NCBI GenBank assembly: GCA_964411425.1
Contig: CAYPKW010000018.1
Coordinates: 1 to 43,789, forward strand
Direction: 5' to 3'
From: CAYPKW01 sp964411425
Lineage (GTDB): Bacteria; Pseudomonadota; Alphaproteobacteria; Dongiales; Dongiaceae
DNA: 43,789 nt
Shown: piece after piece, positions 1-7,766 of the stretch
Position numbering within the stretch: position 1 is the first letter of the stretch
Layout: each line of letters starts with the position of its first letter
Notes under the pieces: model-generated
What the model was told of the DNA's origin: nothing
Database searches by the model: none
The model's input: the letters and a program-made list of their open reading frames with translations, nothing else
Made by a program: the position numbers and the translations under genes

Positions 1-14
1 TCGGAACCATACCA

Positions 15-863
15 CTAGTTGAGCCGGGCGCGCAGTTCCTGCAGCAGGCCCGCGGCCTGGCGGCGCTCGCCGTCGCCGGGAGCGAGCGCGATGTAGGTTT
101 CGAGCGCGCCGATTGCCGCCCGCAGGTTGCCTAGCTTGGCATGGCATAGCGCCGCCTCGCGCCACAACGGAGCGTGGCGCGGGGCCACCAGCAGCATCTG
201 GCCGATCACGTCCACCGCCCGCTCCAGCTTGTCGGCCCGCACCAGGCGGGTCTTCAGGTTGTTGTGCAGCCGCAACAGGATGTCGCGGTTCGTGAGGGCG
301 GCATAATGCTCCGGCAGCAATTCGGCGTTCGGCCCGGCGGTGGATTTCAGCAGCTCGCGCAGCTCCGCCGTCCGACGCAGCGCGCCGCCGTGGAAGGGAT
401 CGACGATGCCGCGCGCCGCCTCGTGCTCCAGGCGCACCAGGAAATGGCCCGGAAAGGCGAGTCCATCGATGCGCCAGCCCTGGGCCCGCGCGGCGTGGAT
501 GTAGAGAATGCCCAGCGCCACCGGCAACCCTTGCCGCCGGTCGATGACGCTCATCAGGTTGGCGTTCCGCAGGTCGTCGTAAGTAAGATTGTCGCCGCGA
601 TAGCCATGGCGCTCGAGCAGCACGCGGTTGAGCGCGTCGATGCGCCTCGCGAGCATGTCGGCCGTAGCGACCGGCTGCGCCTGCGTCCACTCGCCGGCCA
701 CGTCGCCGGCCAGCGCGGCGAGGTGGCGGCGGTAGCCCTCGATCTCCGCGTCGGGCCGCTCGAAACGGGCCAGCGCCAGCGCCGTCTCGGCCAGATCGAT
801 CTCCGCGTCGGGCAGATCGGCGGCGCGGCGCAACGCCGCCTCGGCCTCGGCCGAGGCACTCAT
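15..863 (-). CDS. SirB1-like transglutaminase/TPR protein
   Basis: Protein of 282 residues resembling the SirB1/YchA family, which combines a transglutaminase-like N-terminal domain with C-terminal TPR-like helices; its biochemical role is not established. The family signature is visible in the stretch RRQGLPVALGILYIHAARAQ followed by GLAFPGHFLVRLE, and the C-terminal third (NNLKTRLVRADKLERAVDVI and onward) reads as TPR helices. The ATG at 863 was chosen because it overlaps the stop of the upstream BON gene in an ATGA arrangement; a longer open frame continues upstream but runs through that gene in another frame. It is the last visible gene of a minus-strand run starting at rsmI, and its stop lies 15 bases from the window edge. 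Confidence 0.85.
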   Translation of the reverse strand: MSASAEAEAALRRAADLPDAEIDLAETALALARFERPDAEIEGYRRHLAALAGDVAGEWTQAQPVATADMLARRIDALNRVLLERHGYRGDNLTYDDLRNANLMSVIDRRQGLPVALGILYIHAARAQGWRIDGLAFPGHFLVRLEHEAARGIVDPFHGGALRRTAELRELLKSTAGPNAELLPEHYAALTNRDILLRLHNNLKTRLVRADKLERAVDVIGQMLLVAPRHAPLWREAALCHAKLGNLRAAIGALETYIALAPGDGERRQAAGLLQELRARLN

Positions 864-1453
864 GGCGCCGGCCCGCCCTTGAGGCGGACATGGCTCACCA
901 CGCGGCGCACGTAGGGGATGTCGCGCGCGTGGTCGATCACGCGCTGCAACTCGGCCGCGCTCGCGGCCACGCCGATCAGATAGACGGTGCCGCCGGCCGC
1001 CTCGATGCTGTAGTTGATGGCCCGCACTTCGGCGTCGAACATGAGCTTGACGTCGAGCCGGCGCACGATCCAGGCGTCGCGCAGATTGTCGTTGAAATCC
1101 GTCGGGGTCTCGACCGCGATCTCGTTGAGGATGCGGCGCACGCCGGCGACATCGCCGGCCGCTCGCCTTGCGTCCTCGCGCATGGCGGCGCGCTCGACCA
1201 GTCCGGTCAGCAGCACGCGGCCCTCGTGCACCTGCACGTTGACGCGGCGGTACAGGAGCTCGCTCTCCACTAGCAGACGCCGGCTCACTTCGAGCCAGAT
1301 TCGATTGTCTTCGAGACTGCGTTGGAAGCCGCGCTCGGAGCTGGCGGCGATGCCGCCGATCGATCCCGTCGTGGTGGCGACGGCGCCGACCGGAGTACAG
1401 CCGGCAATGCCGCAAGCGAGCCACAGCGCGGCCCATGGCGCCGGCGCCGTCAC
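860..1453 (-). CDS. BON-domain lipoprotein
   Basis: Predicted 197-residue envelope lipoprotein with two BON domains, the module found in OsmY and in many outer-membrane or periplasmic proteins. The N-terminus has a short hydrophobic signal ending in the lipobox-like IAGC at about residues 17-20. The first BON repeat includes VNVQVHEGRVLLTGLV and the second VRAINYSIEAAGGTVYLIGV, each followed by a helical segment. I chose the GTG at 1453 because it gives the signal peptide directly and overlaps the yraN stop (GTGA), while the longer open frame upstream runs across yraN. BON lipoproteins are usually linked to envelope integrity; a specific partner cannot be inferred here. Confidence 0.83.
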   Translation of the reverse strand: MTAPAPWAALWLACGIAGCTPVGAVATTTGSIGGIAASSERGFQRSLEDNRIWLEVSRRLLVESELLYRRVNVQVHEGRVLLTGLVERAAMREDARRAAGDVAGVRRILNEIAVETPTDFNDNLRDAWIVRRLDVKLMFDAEVRAINYSIEAAGGTVYLIGVAASAAELQRVIDHARDIPYVRRVVSHVRLKGGPAP

Positions 1454-1815
1454 CGCCAGGCGTCCGGGATGTGGCGCGGCCAGCGGCCCGGCGCCACCAG
1501 CACGACATCGAAGCGCAGGTCGTGGCGCCTCAACTCCGGCCGGGCGCCGAGGAGCTGCTCGGCGGCGCGCGCGATGCGCCGGCGCTGGCGCGGGCCGAGC
1601 GCTTCGGCCGCGGCGGCCATATCGGCCCGCCGCTTCACCTCGACCACGGCAAGCGTGCGCCCGCGCGCCGCCACGATGTCGATCTCGCCGCCCGGCAGGC
1701 GCACGCTCCGGGCCACGATCCGGTAGCCCTTGAGGCGCAGCCACCAGGCGGCCGCGGTTTCGCCGAAGCGCCCTCGGCGCTCCGCCCGGCGGCGGCGCGG
1801 CGCGTCCTTTCTCAT
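1450..1815 (-). CDS. yraN: YraN/UPF0102 family nuclease-fold protein
   Basis: A 121-residue member of the YraN (UPF0102) family, small proteins with a restriction-endonuclease-like fold whose cellular role is unresolved. The nuclease-fold core is readable: RFGETAAAWWLRLKGYRI, then GGEIDIVAARG and AVVEVKRR, which carry the acidic and E-x-K residues typical of this fold. It sits directly downstream of rsmI (4-base overlap), the usual place for yraN in proteobacteria, and overlaps the BON gene by four bases, suggesting one transcript. Length is normal for the family. Confidence 0.9.
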   Translation of the reverse strand: MRKDAPRRRRAERRGRFGETAAAWWLRLKGYRIVARSVRLPGGEIDIVAARGRTLAVVEVKRRADMAAAAEALGPRQRRRIARAAEQLLGARPELRRHDLRFDVVLVAPGRWPRHIPDAWR

Positions 1816-2786
1816 GGCCGCGATCTCCCGGCCAGCGCGAGCGCGCGGGCATAGACATCGCGCCGCGGCCGCCCCGTGGCGCCGGCCACCGCGGCGACGG
1901 CGTCCTTGAGGCTCATCCGGGCGAGCGCCGCCGCCAATGCCGCGTCGAGGGCGCGCTCGGTCGGGGCCGTCGCCTCGGGCGGCGCCACCACGACCACGAT
2001 CTCGCCCTTGGGCGGGCCCACCTCCGCGTAATGGGCGGCCAGCGCCGAGAGCGAGCCGCGGCGAACCTCCTCGAACAGCTTGGTGAGTTCGCGCCCGACC
2101 GCGGCCGGCCGGTCGCCCAGCAGCGCCACCATGTCGGCGAGCGCAGCCGCGAGGCGTCCCGGCGCCTCGAAGAACACCAGGCTCGCCGGCACCGCCCTGA
2201 GCTCGCCAAGCGCCGTCCGCCGCGCCGCGGCCTTGGCCGGCGGGAAGCCGGCGAACAGGAACCGGTCGGTGGGCAGGCCCGACAGCACTAGGCCGGCCAG
2301 CACCGCCGAGGGGCCCGGCACGGCGGTCACCGGCAGGCCGGCGGCGATCGCCTCGCCGACCAGCTTGTAGCCGGGGTCGCTGACGAGCGGCGTGCCCGCG
2401 TCTGAGACGAGGGCCACCGTCTCGCCCCGCCGCAGGCGCTCCAGCAGCACGGGGCGCATGCGACGGGCGTTGTGCTCGTGGTAGGGGACCAGGGCGGCAT
2501 GCACGCCATGGCGCGCCAGAAAGGCGCCCGTCGTGCGCGTGTCTTCGCAGGCGACGACGTGGGCCTCCTTGAGCGCCCGGAGCGCGCGCAGGCCGATGTC
2601 CTCGGCATTGCCGATCGGCGTCGCCACGACGACGAGCCCGCGATGGGCCGCGCGAGTTGCTGCCGGCGGCGCGGGTTTACTTCGCGGCGCCCGGCGTCTA
2701 GGCTCGCGTTTCGCGCGCCCCAAGGCGCCGGAGTCATTGCCCCGTGTCTCAGCTCTCGACCGGCCGGCTGGCGAATTCGCGCTCAT
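1812..2786 (-). CDS. rsmI: 16S rRNA 2'-O-methyltransferase RsmI
   Basis: Ribosomal RNA small subunit methyltransferase I methylates the ribose of C1402 in 16S rRNA using S-adenosylmethionine. Visible tetrapyrrole-methylase-fold motifs, in order: VVVATPIGNAEDI, CEDTRTT, the SAM-binding VSDAGTPLVSDPGY and AVPGPSAVLAGLVLSGLP. The C-terminal part is rich in alanine. The ATG at 2786 has a GAGG about 17 bases upstream but overlaps the divergent lppC coding start (2744) by 43 bases. An in-frame TTG at 2723 would remove the overlap and give 303 residues instead of 324, so the start is uncertain. Divergent rsmI and lppC is a standard alphaproteobacterial arrangement. Confidence 0.93.
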   Translation of the reverse strand: MSANSPAGRSRAETRGNDSGALGRAKREPRRRAPRSKPAPPAATRAAHRGLVVVATPIGNAEDIGLRALRALKEAHVVACEDTRTTGAFLARHGVHAALVPYHEHNARRMRPVLLERLRRGETVALVSDAGTPLVSDPGYKLVGEAIAAGLPVTAVPGPSAVLAGLVLSGLPTDRFLFAGFPPAKAAARRTALGELRAVPASLVFFEAPGRLAAALADMVALLGDRPAAVGRELTKLFEEVRRGSLSALAAHYAEVGPPKGEIVVVVAPPEATAPTERALDAALAAALARMSLKDAVAAVAGATGRPRRDVYARALALAGRSRP

Positions 2787-4036
2787 CGCGGCACCGCCTC
2801 GTTCCCCTCGCAGGCCTTTTTGCCATGCTGCTGGCGCAAGCATCCTGCGCCGAGCAGGAGAGAGTATCGGCAAGCGGCGAAGCCGGGCAAGCAGCGCCCC
2901 CGCCCGCGGTGGCGATGGCGGCGCCCGAGATGCCCGTGGCGCCGTCGGCGCCGCGCGTGGGGCTGCTGCTGCCCTTGAGCGGCAGCAACGCGCAACTGGG
3001 CCAGGCGATGCTGAACGCCGCGGAAATGGCCATTTTCGACGTGGCCGGCGAGGACTTCACGCTGATCGTGCGCGACACCGAGACGCCCGCCGGCGCCGCG
3101 GAGGCGGCGCGCCAGGTCTTGCAGGAGGGCGCGCGGCTCATCCTCGGCCCCGTGTTCGGCGCGCAAGTGCGGCCGGTGGCGGCACTGGCGGCCGGCGCCG
3201 GCGTCAGCGTGGTGTCCTTCTCCACCGATCGGACGGCGGCCGGCAACGGCGCCTATGTCATGGGCATCCTGCCCGGCCTGCAGGTGGCCCGCGTGGTGGC
3301 CTACGCGGCCAGCCGCGGCCTGCGCCGGCTGGGCGCGCTGGCGCCCGCCACGCCCTATGGCGAGACGGTAGTGGCGGCGCTCAAGGACAGCGCCGCGCGT
3401 GCCGGTGCCCGCGTCATCCTGGTCGAGTTCTACGACGCGGCGGCGGCGGACCTGTCGGCGCCGGTGCGCCGGCTGAGCGAGAGCATCGGCGCCGCCGGCA
3501 CTGCCGATTCCTCCGGCGCCGTGGCGACGGCCTTCGTGCCGGGCCGGAACGGGCTTGCCATAGACGCCTTGCTGCTGCCCGAGGGCGGCGAGCGCCTGCG
3601 CATCGTGGCCCCGCTGCTGCCGTTCTTCGACATCACGCCGGCGCGCCTGCAGATGCTCGGCACGGCGCTGTGGGACGACCCGCGGTTGGCGATCGAGCCG
3701 GCGCTCGCCGGCGGCTGGTTCGCGGCGCCCCCGCCGGAAGGCTGGCGCGCCTTCGCCCAGCGCTACAACGCCCTCTACGGCGAGGCGCCGCCGCGCCTGG
3801 CCAGCCTTGCCTACGACGCCACGACGCTCGCCGTGGCGCTCGCGCGCGCGCCCGAGGCCGACATGTTCTCCGCGGCGGCGCTCACCCAGCCGAGCGGCTT
3901 CGCCGGCGTCGACGGCATCTTCCGGCTGCGGCCCGACGGGCTGGTGGAGCGCGGGCTCGCCGTGCTGGCGCTCGAGCGCGACGGCATCTCGGTCATCGAC
4001 GCCGCGCCCAGCGATTTCGTGGCGCTCACTTACTGA
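2744..4036 (+). CDS. LppC-type penicillin-binding protein activator lipoprotein
   Basis: A 430-residue lipoprotein with the periplasmic-binding-protein type I fold of the LppC/LpoA family. In gammaproteobacteria LpoA activates a bifunctional peptidoglycan synthase from the outer membrane; an equivalent role here is inferred. The signal is RHRLVPLAGLFAMLLAQASC with the probable lipidated cysteine at residue 35. The binding fold starts at VGLLLPLSGSNAQLGQAMLN and continues with LILGPVFGAQVRPVA and VVSFSTDRTAAGNGAYVMG. Starts at a GTG preceded by CGGAG at 2729-2733; the next ATG (2824) would cut into the signal peptide. Unlike E. coli LpoA it lacks an N-terminal TPR region. Confidence 0.88.
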   Translation: MSQLSTGRLANSRSSRHRLVPLAGLFAMLLAQASCAEQERVSASGEAGQAAPPPAVAMAAPEMPVAPSAPRVGLLLPLSGSNAQLGQAMLNAAEMAIFDVAGEDFTLIVRDTETPAGAAEAARQVLQEGARLILGPVFGAQVRPVAALAAGAGVSVVSFSTDRTAAGNGAYVMGILPGLQVARVVAYAASRGLRRLGALAPATPYGETVVAALKDSAARAGARVILVEFYDAAAADLSAPVRRLSESIGAAGTADSSGAVATAFVPGRNGLAIDALLLPEGGERLRIVAPLLPFFDITPARLQMLGTALWDDPRLAIEPALAGGWFAAPPPEGWRAFAQRYNALYGEAPPRLASLAYDATTLAVALARAPEADMFSAAALTQPSGFAGVDGIFRLRPDGLVERGLAVLALERDGISVIDAAPSDFVALTY

Positions 4037-5218
4037 TCAGGCGAGCAGCGCCGCCAACACCGCGTCGAGGCGCTGGCGCCCGGCGGCGGTGGCGCGCAAG
4101 CCGCGCTCGTCGTGTTCGAGGAACCCGCCATCGACCAGGCGTCGCAGCCGCGCGGGATCGAGCGCCTCGGCGATGCTCCGGCCGAGCGCGGCGCGGCAGC
4201 CGGCCTCAGCAACGCCCTCGGACATGCGAAGGCCCATCATCATGAGCTCCTGCAAGCGCTCCGGGGCGCCGATCGGATCGCGGCCGCGCGTGGCGTGGCC
4301 GGACGCCTCGACGGCGGCGAGCCAGGCCTCCGGCGCGCGGTGCTGGCGTGTGGCGAGCCGGACGCCGTCGAGCGTCAAGCGGCCATGCGCGCCGGGGCCG
4401 ATGCCCGCATAGTCGCCGCAGCGCCAGTAGGTCATGTTGTGCCGGCACTCGGCCCCGGGACGCGCGTGGTTCGAGATCTCGTAGGCCGGCATGCCGGCCG
4501 CGGCGAGCATGTCCGCGGTCGCCTCGTAGAGCGCCGCCGAGGCGTCCTCGTCGGGCACTTCGAGCTCGCCGCGCCGGTAGGCGCCGGCGAAGACGGTGTT
4601 CGGCTCGATGGTGAGCTGATAAAGGGCGATGTGCTCGCCGGCGAGCGCGATGGCGCGGGTGAGCTCGCCGCGCCAGGCGGCAAGCGTTTGCCCAGGCCGC
4701 GCATAGATGAGATCGAAGGAGGTGCGCGGGAAGATGCGCTGCGCCGCGGCGAGCGCGCTGAGAGCCTCGGCCGCGTCGTGCCGGCGCCCCAGGCGGCCGA
4801 GCGCCTCGTCGTCGAGCGCCTGCACGCCGAGCGACAGGCGGTTGACGCCGGCCGCGCGCAAGCCTTCGAATCGCGCCGCCTCGGACGAGGACGGATTGGC
4901 CTCGAGCGTCACCTCGATGTCGGCGGCGAAGCGCCAATGCGCCGCCGCCCGCTCGATCAGCGCCGCCACGGTCGCCGGCGCCATCAGCGACGGCGTGCCG
5001 CCGCCGAAGAAGATACTGGTGAGCCGCCGGCCGGGCGTCATCAGGGCGTAGTGCGCGAGTTCAGCCTCCAAGGCCCGGCCCCAGCGCGCCTCGTCCACGC
5101 CCGCGCGCACGTGGCTGTTGAAATCGCAGTACGGGCACTTGGACAGGCAGAACGGCCAATGCACGTAAAGCGCGAAGCCCGGATCGAAGGCGGCGGGGGA
5201 TGCGGTCACGCCATTCAT
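4037..5218 (-). CDS. hemW: Radical SAM heme chaperone HemW
   Basis: HemW is a radical-SAM family protein, formerly misread as an oxygen-independent coproporphyrinogen oxidase, that binds heme and delivers it to target proteins. The 393-residue product begins the catalytic region with YVHWPFCLSKCPYCDFNSH, whose CxxxCxxC cysteines hold the [4Fe-4S] cluster. Next come FFGGGTPSLM and a TLEANPSS segment, then the HemW hallmark HNMTYW and the winged-helix-like C-terminus. ATG at 5218 overlaps the rdgB stop (ATGA), so hemW is likely translated with rdgB and rph. It converges with lppC with no gap between the two stop codons. Confidence 0.93.
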   Translation of the reverse strand: MNGVTASPAAFDPGFALYVHWPFCLSKCPYCDFNSHVRAGVDEARWGRALEAELAHYALMTPGRRLTSIFFGGGTPSLMAPATVAALIERAAAHWRFAADIEVTLEANPSSSEAARFEGLRAAGVNRLSLGVQALDDEALGRLGRRHDAAEALSALAAAQRIFPRTSFDLIYARPGQTLAAWRGELTRAIALAGEHIALYQLTIEPNTVFAGAYRRGELEVPDEDASAALYEATADMLAAAGMPAYEISNHARPGAECRHNMTYWRCGDYAGIGPGAHGRLTLDGVRLATRQHRAPEAWLAAVEASGHATRGRDPIGAPERLQELMMMGLRMSEGVAEAGCRAALGRSIAEALDPARLRRLVDGGFLEHDERGLRATAAGRQRLDAVLAALLA

Positions 5219-5853
5219 GTCAGGTAATCCTCGGCGAGTTTCCGGAACGCCCGCGCGCGGTGGCTGATCTTGTGCTTCTCGGCCGGCGCCATCTCGCCGA
5301 AGGTGAGCGCCGCGCCGTCCGGCAGGAACATGGGATCGTAGCCGAACCCGCGCCGGCCGCGCGGCGGAGAGACCAATCTGCCCTCGACCGTGCCCTCGAA
5401 GGTCTCCGAGTAGCCGTCGGGCCAGGCGAGCACCAAGGCGCACACGAACCGCGCGCGCCGCTGGGCCGGCTGCACGGCCCCCGCCGCCTGCAATTCGCGT
5501 TCGACCCGCGCCATGGCGGCGGCGAAGTCGCGCTCTCTCCCCGCCCAGCGCGCCGAATGGACGCCGGGGGCGCCGCCGAGCGCGTCGACCGTCAATCCGG
5601 AATCGTCCGCCAGCGCAGGCAAGCCTCCGGCCGCGGCCGCGGCCAGCGCCTTCAACCGGGCGTTGGCGGCGAAGCTCGTGCCGGTCTCGTCCGGCTCCGC
5701 AAGCCCGAGCGCCTCGGCCGACACGGTCTCGAGCCCGAACGGCGCCAACAGGTCGGCCATCTCCAGCACCTTGCCGGCGTTGTGGCTGGCGATGACCAAG
5801 CGGCGGTCGCCGAGACGCCGACGCTGACCCGACAGCGGCGCCGGCCGGTTCAT
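5215..5853 (-). CDS. rdgB: RdgB/HAM1 non-canonical purine NTP pyrophosphatase
   Basis: Hydrolyses ITP, dITP and XTP to monophosphates, keeping deaminated purines out of nucleic acids. The 212-residue protein shows the family signatures: SHNAGK near residue 23 (triphosphate binding), LADDSGLTVDALGGAPG (metal-binding acidic pair), GRRGFGYDPMF and the C-terminal SHRARAF. Both ends overlap neighbours by four bases (rph upstream, hemW downstream), the usual rph-rdgB-hemW order in alphaproteobacteria. Start and length are normal. Confidence 0.95.
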   Translation of the reverse strand: MNRPAPLSGQRRRLGDRRLVIASHNAGKVLEMADLLAPFGLETVSAEALGLAEPDETGTSFAANARLKALAAAAAGGLPALADDSGLTVDALGGAPGVHSARWAGRERDFAAAMARVERELQAAGAVQPAQRRARFVCALVLAWPDGYSETFEGTVEGRLVSPPRGRRGFGYDPMFLPDGAALTFGEMAPAEKHKISHRARAFRKLAEDYLT

Positions 5854-6575
5854 GGCGCGTCAATCGCCACGCGCTGGCGGCGCAGCAGCTCGCCGGCGCC
5901 TTGGCGCGCCAGCGCCAGCATGGCGAGGAACGCCTCCTCTCCGAACGGTTTCTTCTCGGCGGTGCCTTGGATCTCGACGATGCCGCCGGCGGCGGTCAGC
6001 ACGAAGTTGGCGTCGGCGTCGGCGTCGCTGTCCTCGGCATAATCGAGGTCGAGCAGCGCAACGCCGTCCACCAGGCCGCAGGACACCGCCACCACCTGGT
6101 CGGTCAAGGGCATGGCGGCAATGGCCCGGATCTCGCAGAGGTGCCGGAACGCGGCGGCGAGCGCGACGTAGCCGCCCGTGATGGCGGCCGTGCGCGTGCC
6201 GCCGTCGGCCTGCAGCACGTCGCAATCGACCTTGATCTGCCGCTCGCCGAAGGCGGCGAGATCGGTGACGGCGCGCAAGGAGCGTCCGATCAGGCGCTGG
6301 ATTTCATGCGTGCGGCCGCCCTGCCCGCCGCGCGCGGCCTCGCGCTCGCCGCGCGTGTCGGTGGCGCGCGGCAGCATGCCGTATTCCGCCGTCACCCAGC
6401 CGCGCCCGCTGTTGCGCAGGAACGGCGGCACGCGCTCCTCCACGCTCGCCGTGCATAGCACGTGGGTGTCGCCGAAGCGCGCCAGGCAGGAGCCCTCGGC
6501 GTACTTGTTGACGCCGGTCTCCAACGCGATGGCGCGGAGCGCATCGGCGGCGCGGCCGGCGGCGCGAGCGAACAT
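5850..6575 (-). CDS. rph: Ribonuclease PH
   Basis: Phosphorolytic 3'-5' exoribonuclease that trims tRNA 3' ends. The 241-residue sequence carries family motifs: YAEGSCLARFGDTHVLCTAS, GWVTAEYGMLPRAT, GRTHEIQRLIGRSLRA and VDCDVLQADGGTRTAAITGG (catalytic acidic residues and phosphate-binding arginines). The N-terminus RAAGRAADALR replaces the more usual RPSGRxxDELR, a modest divergence. The ATG at 6575 has an AGGAG about ten bases upstream; longer frames reach 6896 but have no homologous sequence. First gene of the rph-rdgB-hemW unit, divergent from the HpnL-like gene. Confidence 0.95.
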   Translation of the reverse strand: MFARAAGRAADALRAIALETGVNKYAEGSCLARFGDTHVLCTASVEERVPPFLRNSGRGWVTAEYGMLPRATDTRGEREAARGGQGGRTHEIQRLIGRSLRAVTDLAAFGERQIKVDCDVLQADGGTRTAAITGGYVALAAAFRHLCEIRAIAAMPLTDQVVAVSCGLVDGVALLDLDYAEDSDADADANFVLTAAGGIVEIQGTAEKKPFGEEAFLAMLALARQGAGELLRRQRVAIDAP

Positions 6576-6749
6576 CGAAGAGGCACTCCTGGGACGGATC
6601 GGGGATCGGCGACAAGCTATCCCGCATCGCCAGCCCGGTCCAGCGGCCGTGGTGGGCGCCGTCATACCGGCTTGCCAGGCGGGGCCGGCCGCGATTGAAT
6701 TGCGGCGACGGCGTCCGAAGGGCCTTGGCATGACGAACGACGAATCTCG

Positions 6750-7766
6750 ATGAGACTCGCGACCTACATGACGTTTCTGGCCGGCCTCGCGGCTGTCACC
6801 GCCCTGGTGGCGTGGCGGGGCTTCGGGGCCGTCGCGTCCACACTGGCCACGCTGGGTGCCGGGGTGCTGCTGCTGCCTTTGATCTACGCCCCGCACATCG
6901 CCTTCGCGGCCAGCTCCTGGAGCCTGCTCTTTCGGCCGGGTCGCCGGCCGCCCTATCTCGCGATGCTGCGGGCCATGTGGATCGGCATGTCGGTGGAATC
7001 CCTGCTGCCGGCGGGCGGTGTCGCGGTCGAGGTCGTAAAGGCGCGCCTCATCATGTCCGCCGGCACGCAGGGCTGCGAGGCGGTGTCGTCCGTCGTCGTG
7101 GACAAGACCGTCCAGGCGCTGGTCCTGGCCCTCTGGGGCCTCGCCGGCGTCGGCGCGCTCGCGTCCACCCAGACGGATTCGCGGCTCGCGTTGACGGCGC
7201 TCGCCGGCGCCGCCCTTCTCGCCGCCGGCGCCGGCGCGTTCCTGCTCGCGCAGCGGGCGGGCCTCTTCGGGTTTCTCGCCAGGGCGGGTGGAACGGCGTT
7301 GCGCGCCGCCGCGCGCCAGGGGGTCGTCGAGAGCGCCGCCGAACTGGATACGGCGATCCGGGAGATCTATGGCCGGCCGCGGCGCATCGTCCTGGCCTGC
7401 GCCATCCGGGGCCTATCGCGCACGCTTCTGGTGGTGGAGCTCTGGCTGGCGGCGAGTCTGATGGGACATCCGATCGCGCCGTGGGACGCGCTCATGATGG
7501 CGGGCCTCATCGGCGCCCTGCGCGGCGCCACCTTCGTCGTTCCCAACGCATGGGGCGTCCAAGAGGGCGGGTACGTCGTCCTGGGCGGTCTGGTCGGGCT
7601 TTCGCCTGAGTTCATGCTGGCGCTGTCTCTGGCGACGCGGGCGCGCGAGCTGCTGATCAGCGTGCCGGGGCTGGCCGCTTGGCAGTTCCTCGAAGGCCGG
7701 TGGCTCGGGAAACGCCTTGGCCGGCGCGCGCCCGGCAAGGCCGGCGCCGAAATCCTCAGAGGTTGA
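6750..7766 (+). CDS. HpnL-like membrane protein (LPG synthase TM-domain family)
   Basis: A 338-residue integral membrane protein with about eight hydrophobic segments, belonging to the large family related to the flippase-like membrane region of lysylphosphatidylglycerol synthases. The C-terminal stretch VVPNAWGVQEGGYVVLGGLV followed by ALSLATRARELLISVPGL is the pattern I associate with HpnL, a protein encoded with hopanoid genes; the assignment is by recalled motif, not by search. No hopanoid genes are in this window. The ATG overlaps the stop of a seven-codon open frame (MTNDESR, 6730-6753). It converges on the acyltransferase gene, overlapping it by 11 bases, and interrupts the expected rph/hrcA adjacency. 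Confidence 0.72.
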   Translation: MRLATYMTFLAGLAAVTALVAWRGFGAVASTLATLGAGVLLLPLIYAPHIAFAASSWSLLFRPGRRPPYLAMLRAMWIGMSVESLLPAGGVAVEVVKARLIMSAGTQGCEAVSSVVVDKTVQALVLALWGLAGVGALASTQTDSRLALTALAGAALLAAGAGAFLLAQRAGLFGFLARAGGTALRAAARQGVVESAAELDTAIREIYGRPRRIVLACAIRGLSRTLLVVELWLAASLMGHPIAPWDALMMAGLIGALRGATFVVPNAWGVQEGGYVVLGGLVGLSPEFMLALSLATRARELLISVPGLAAWQFLEGRWLGKRLGRRAPGKAGAEILRG

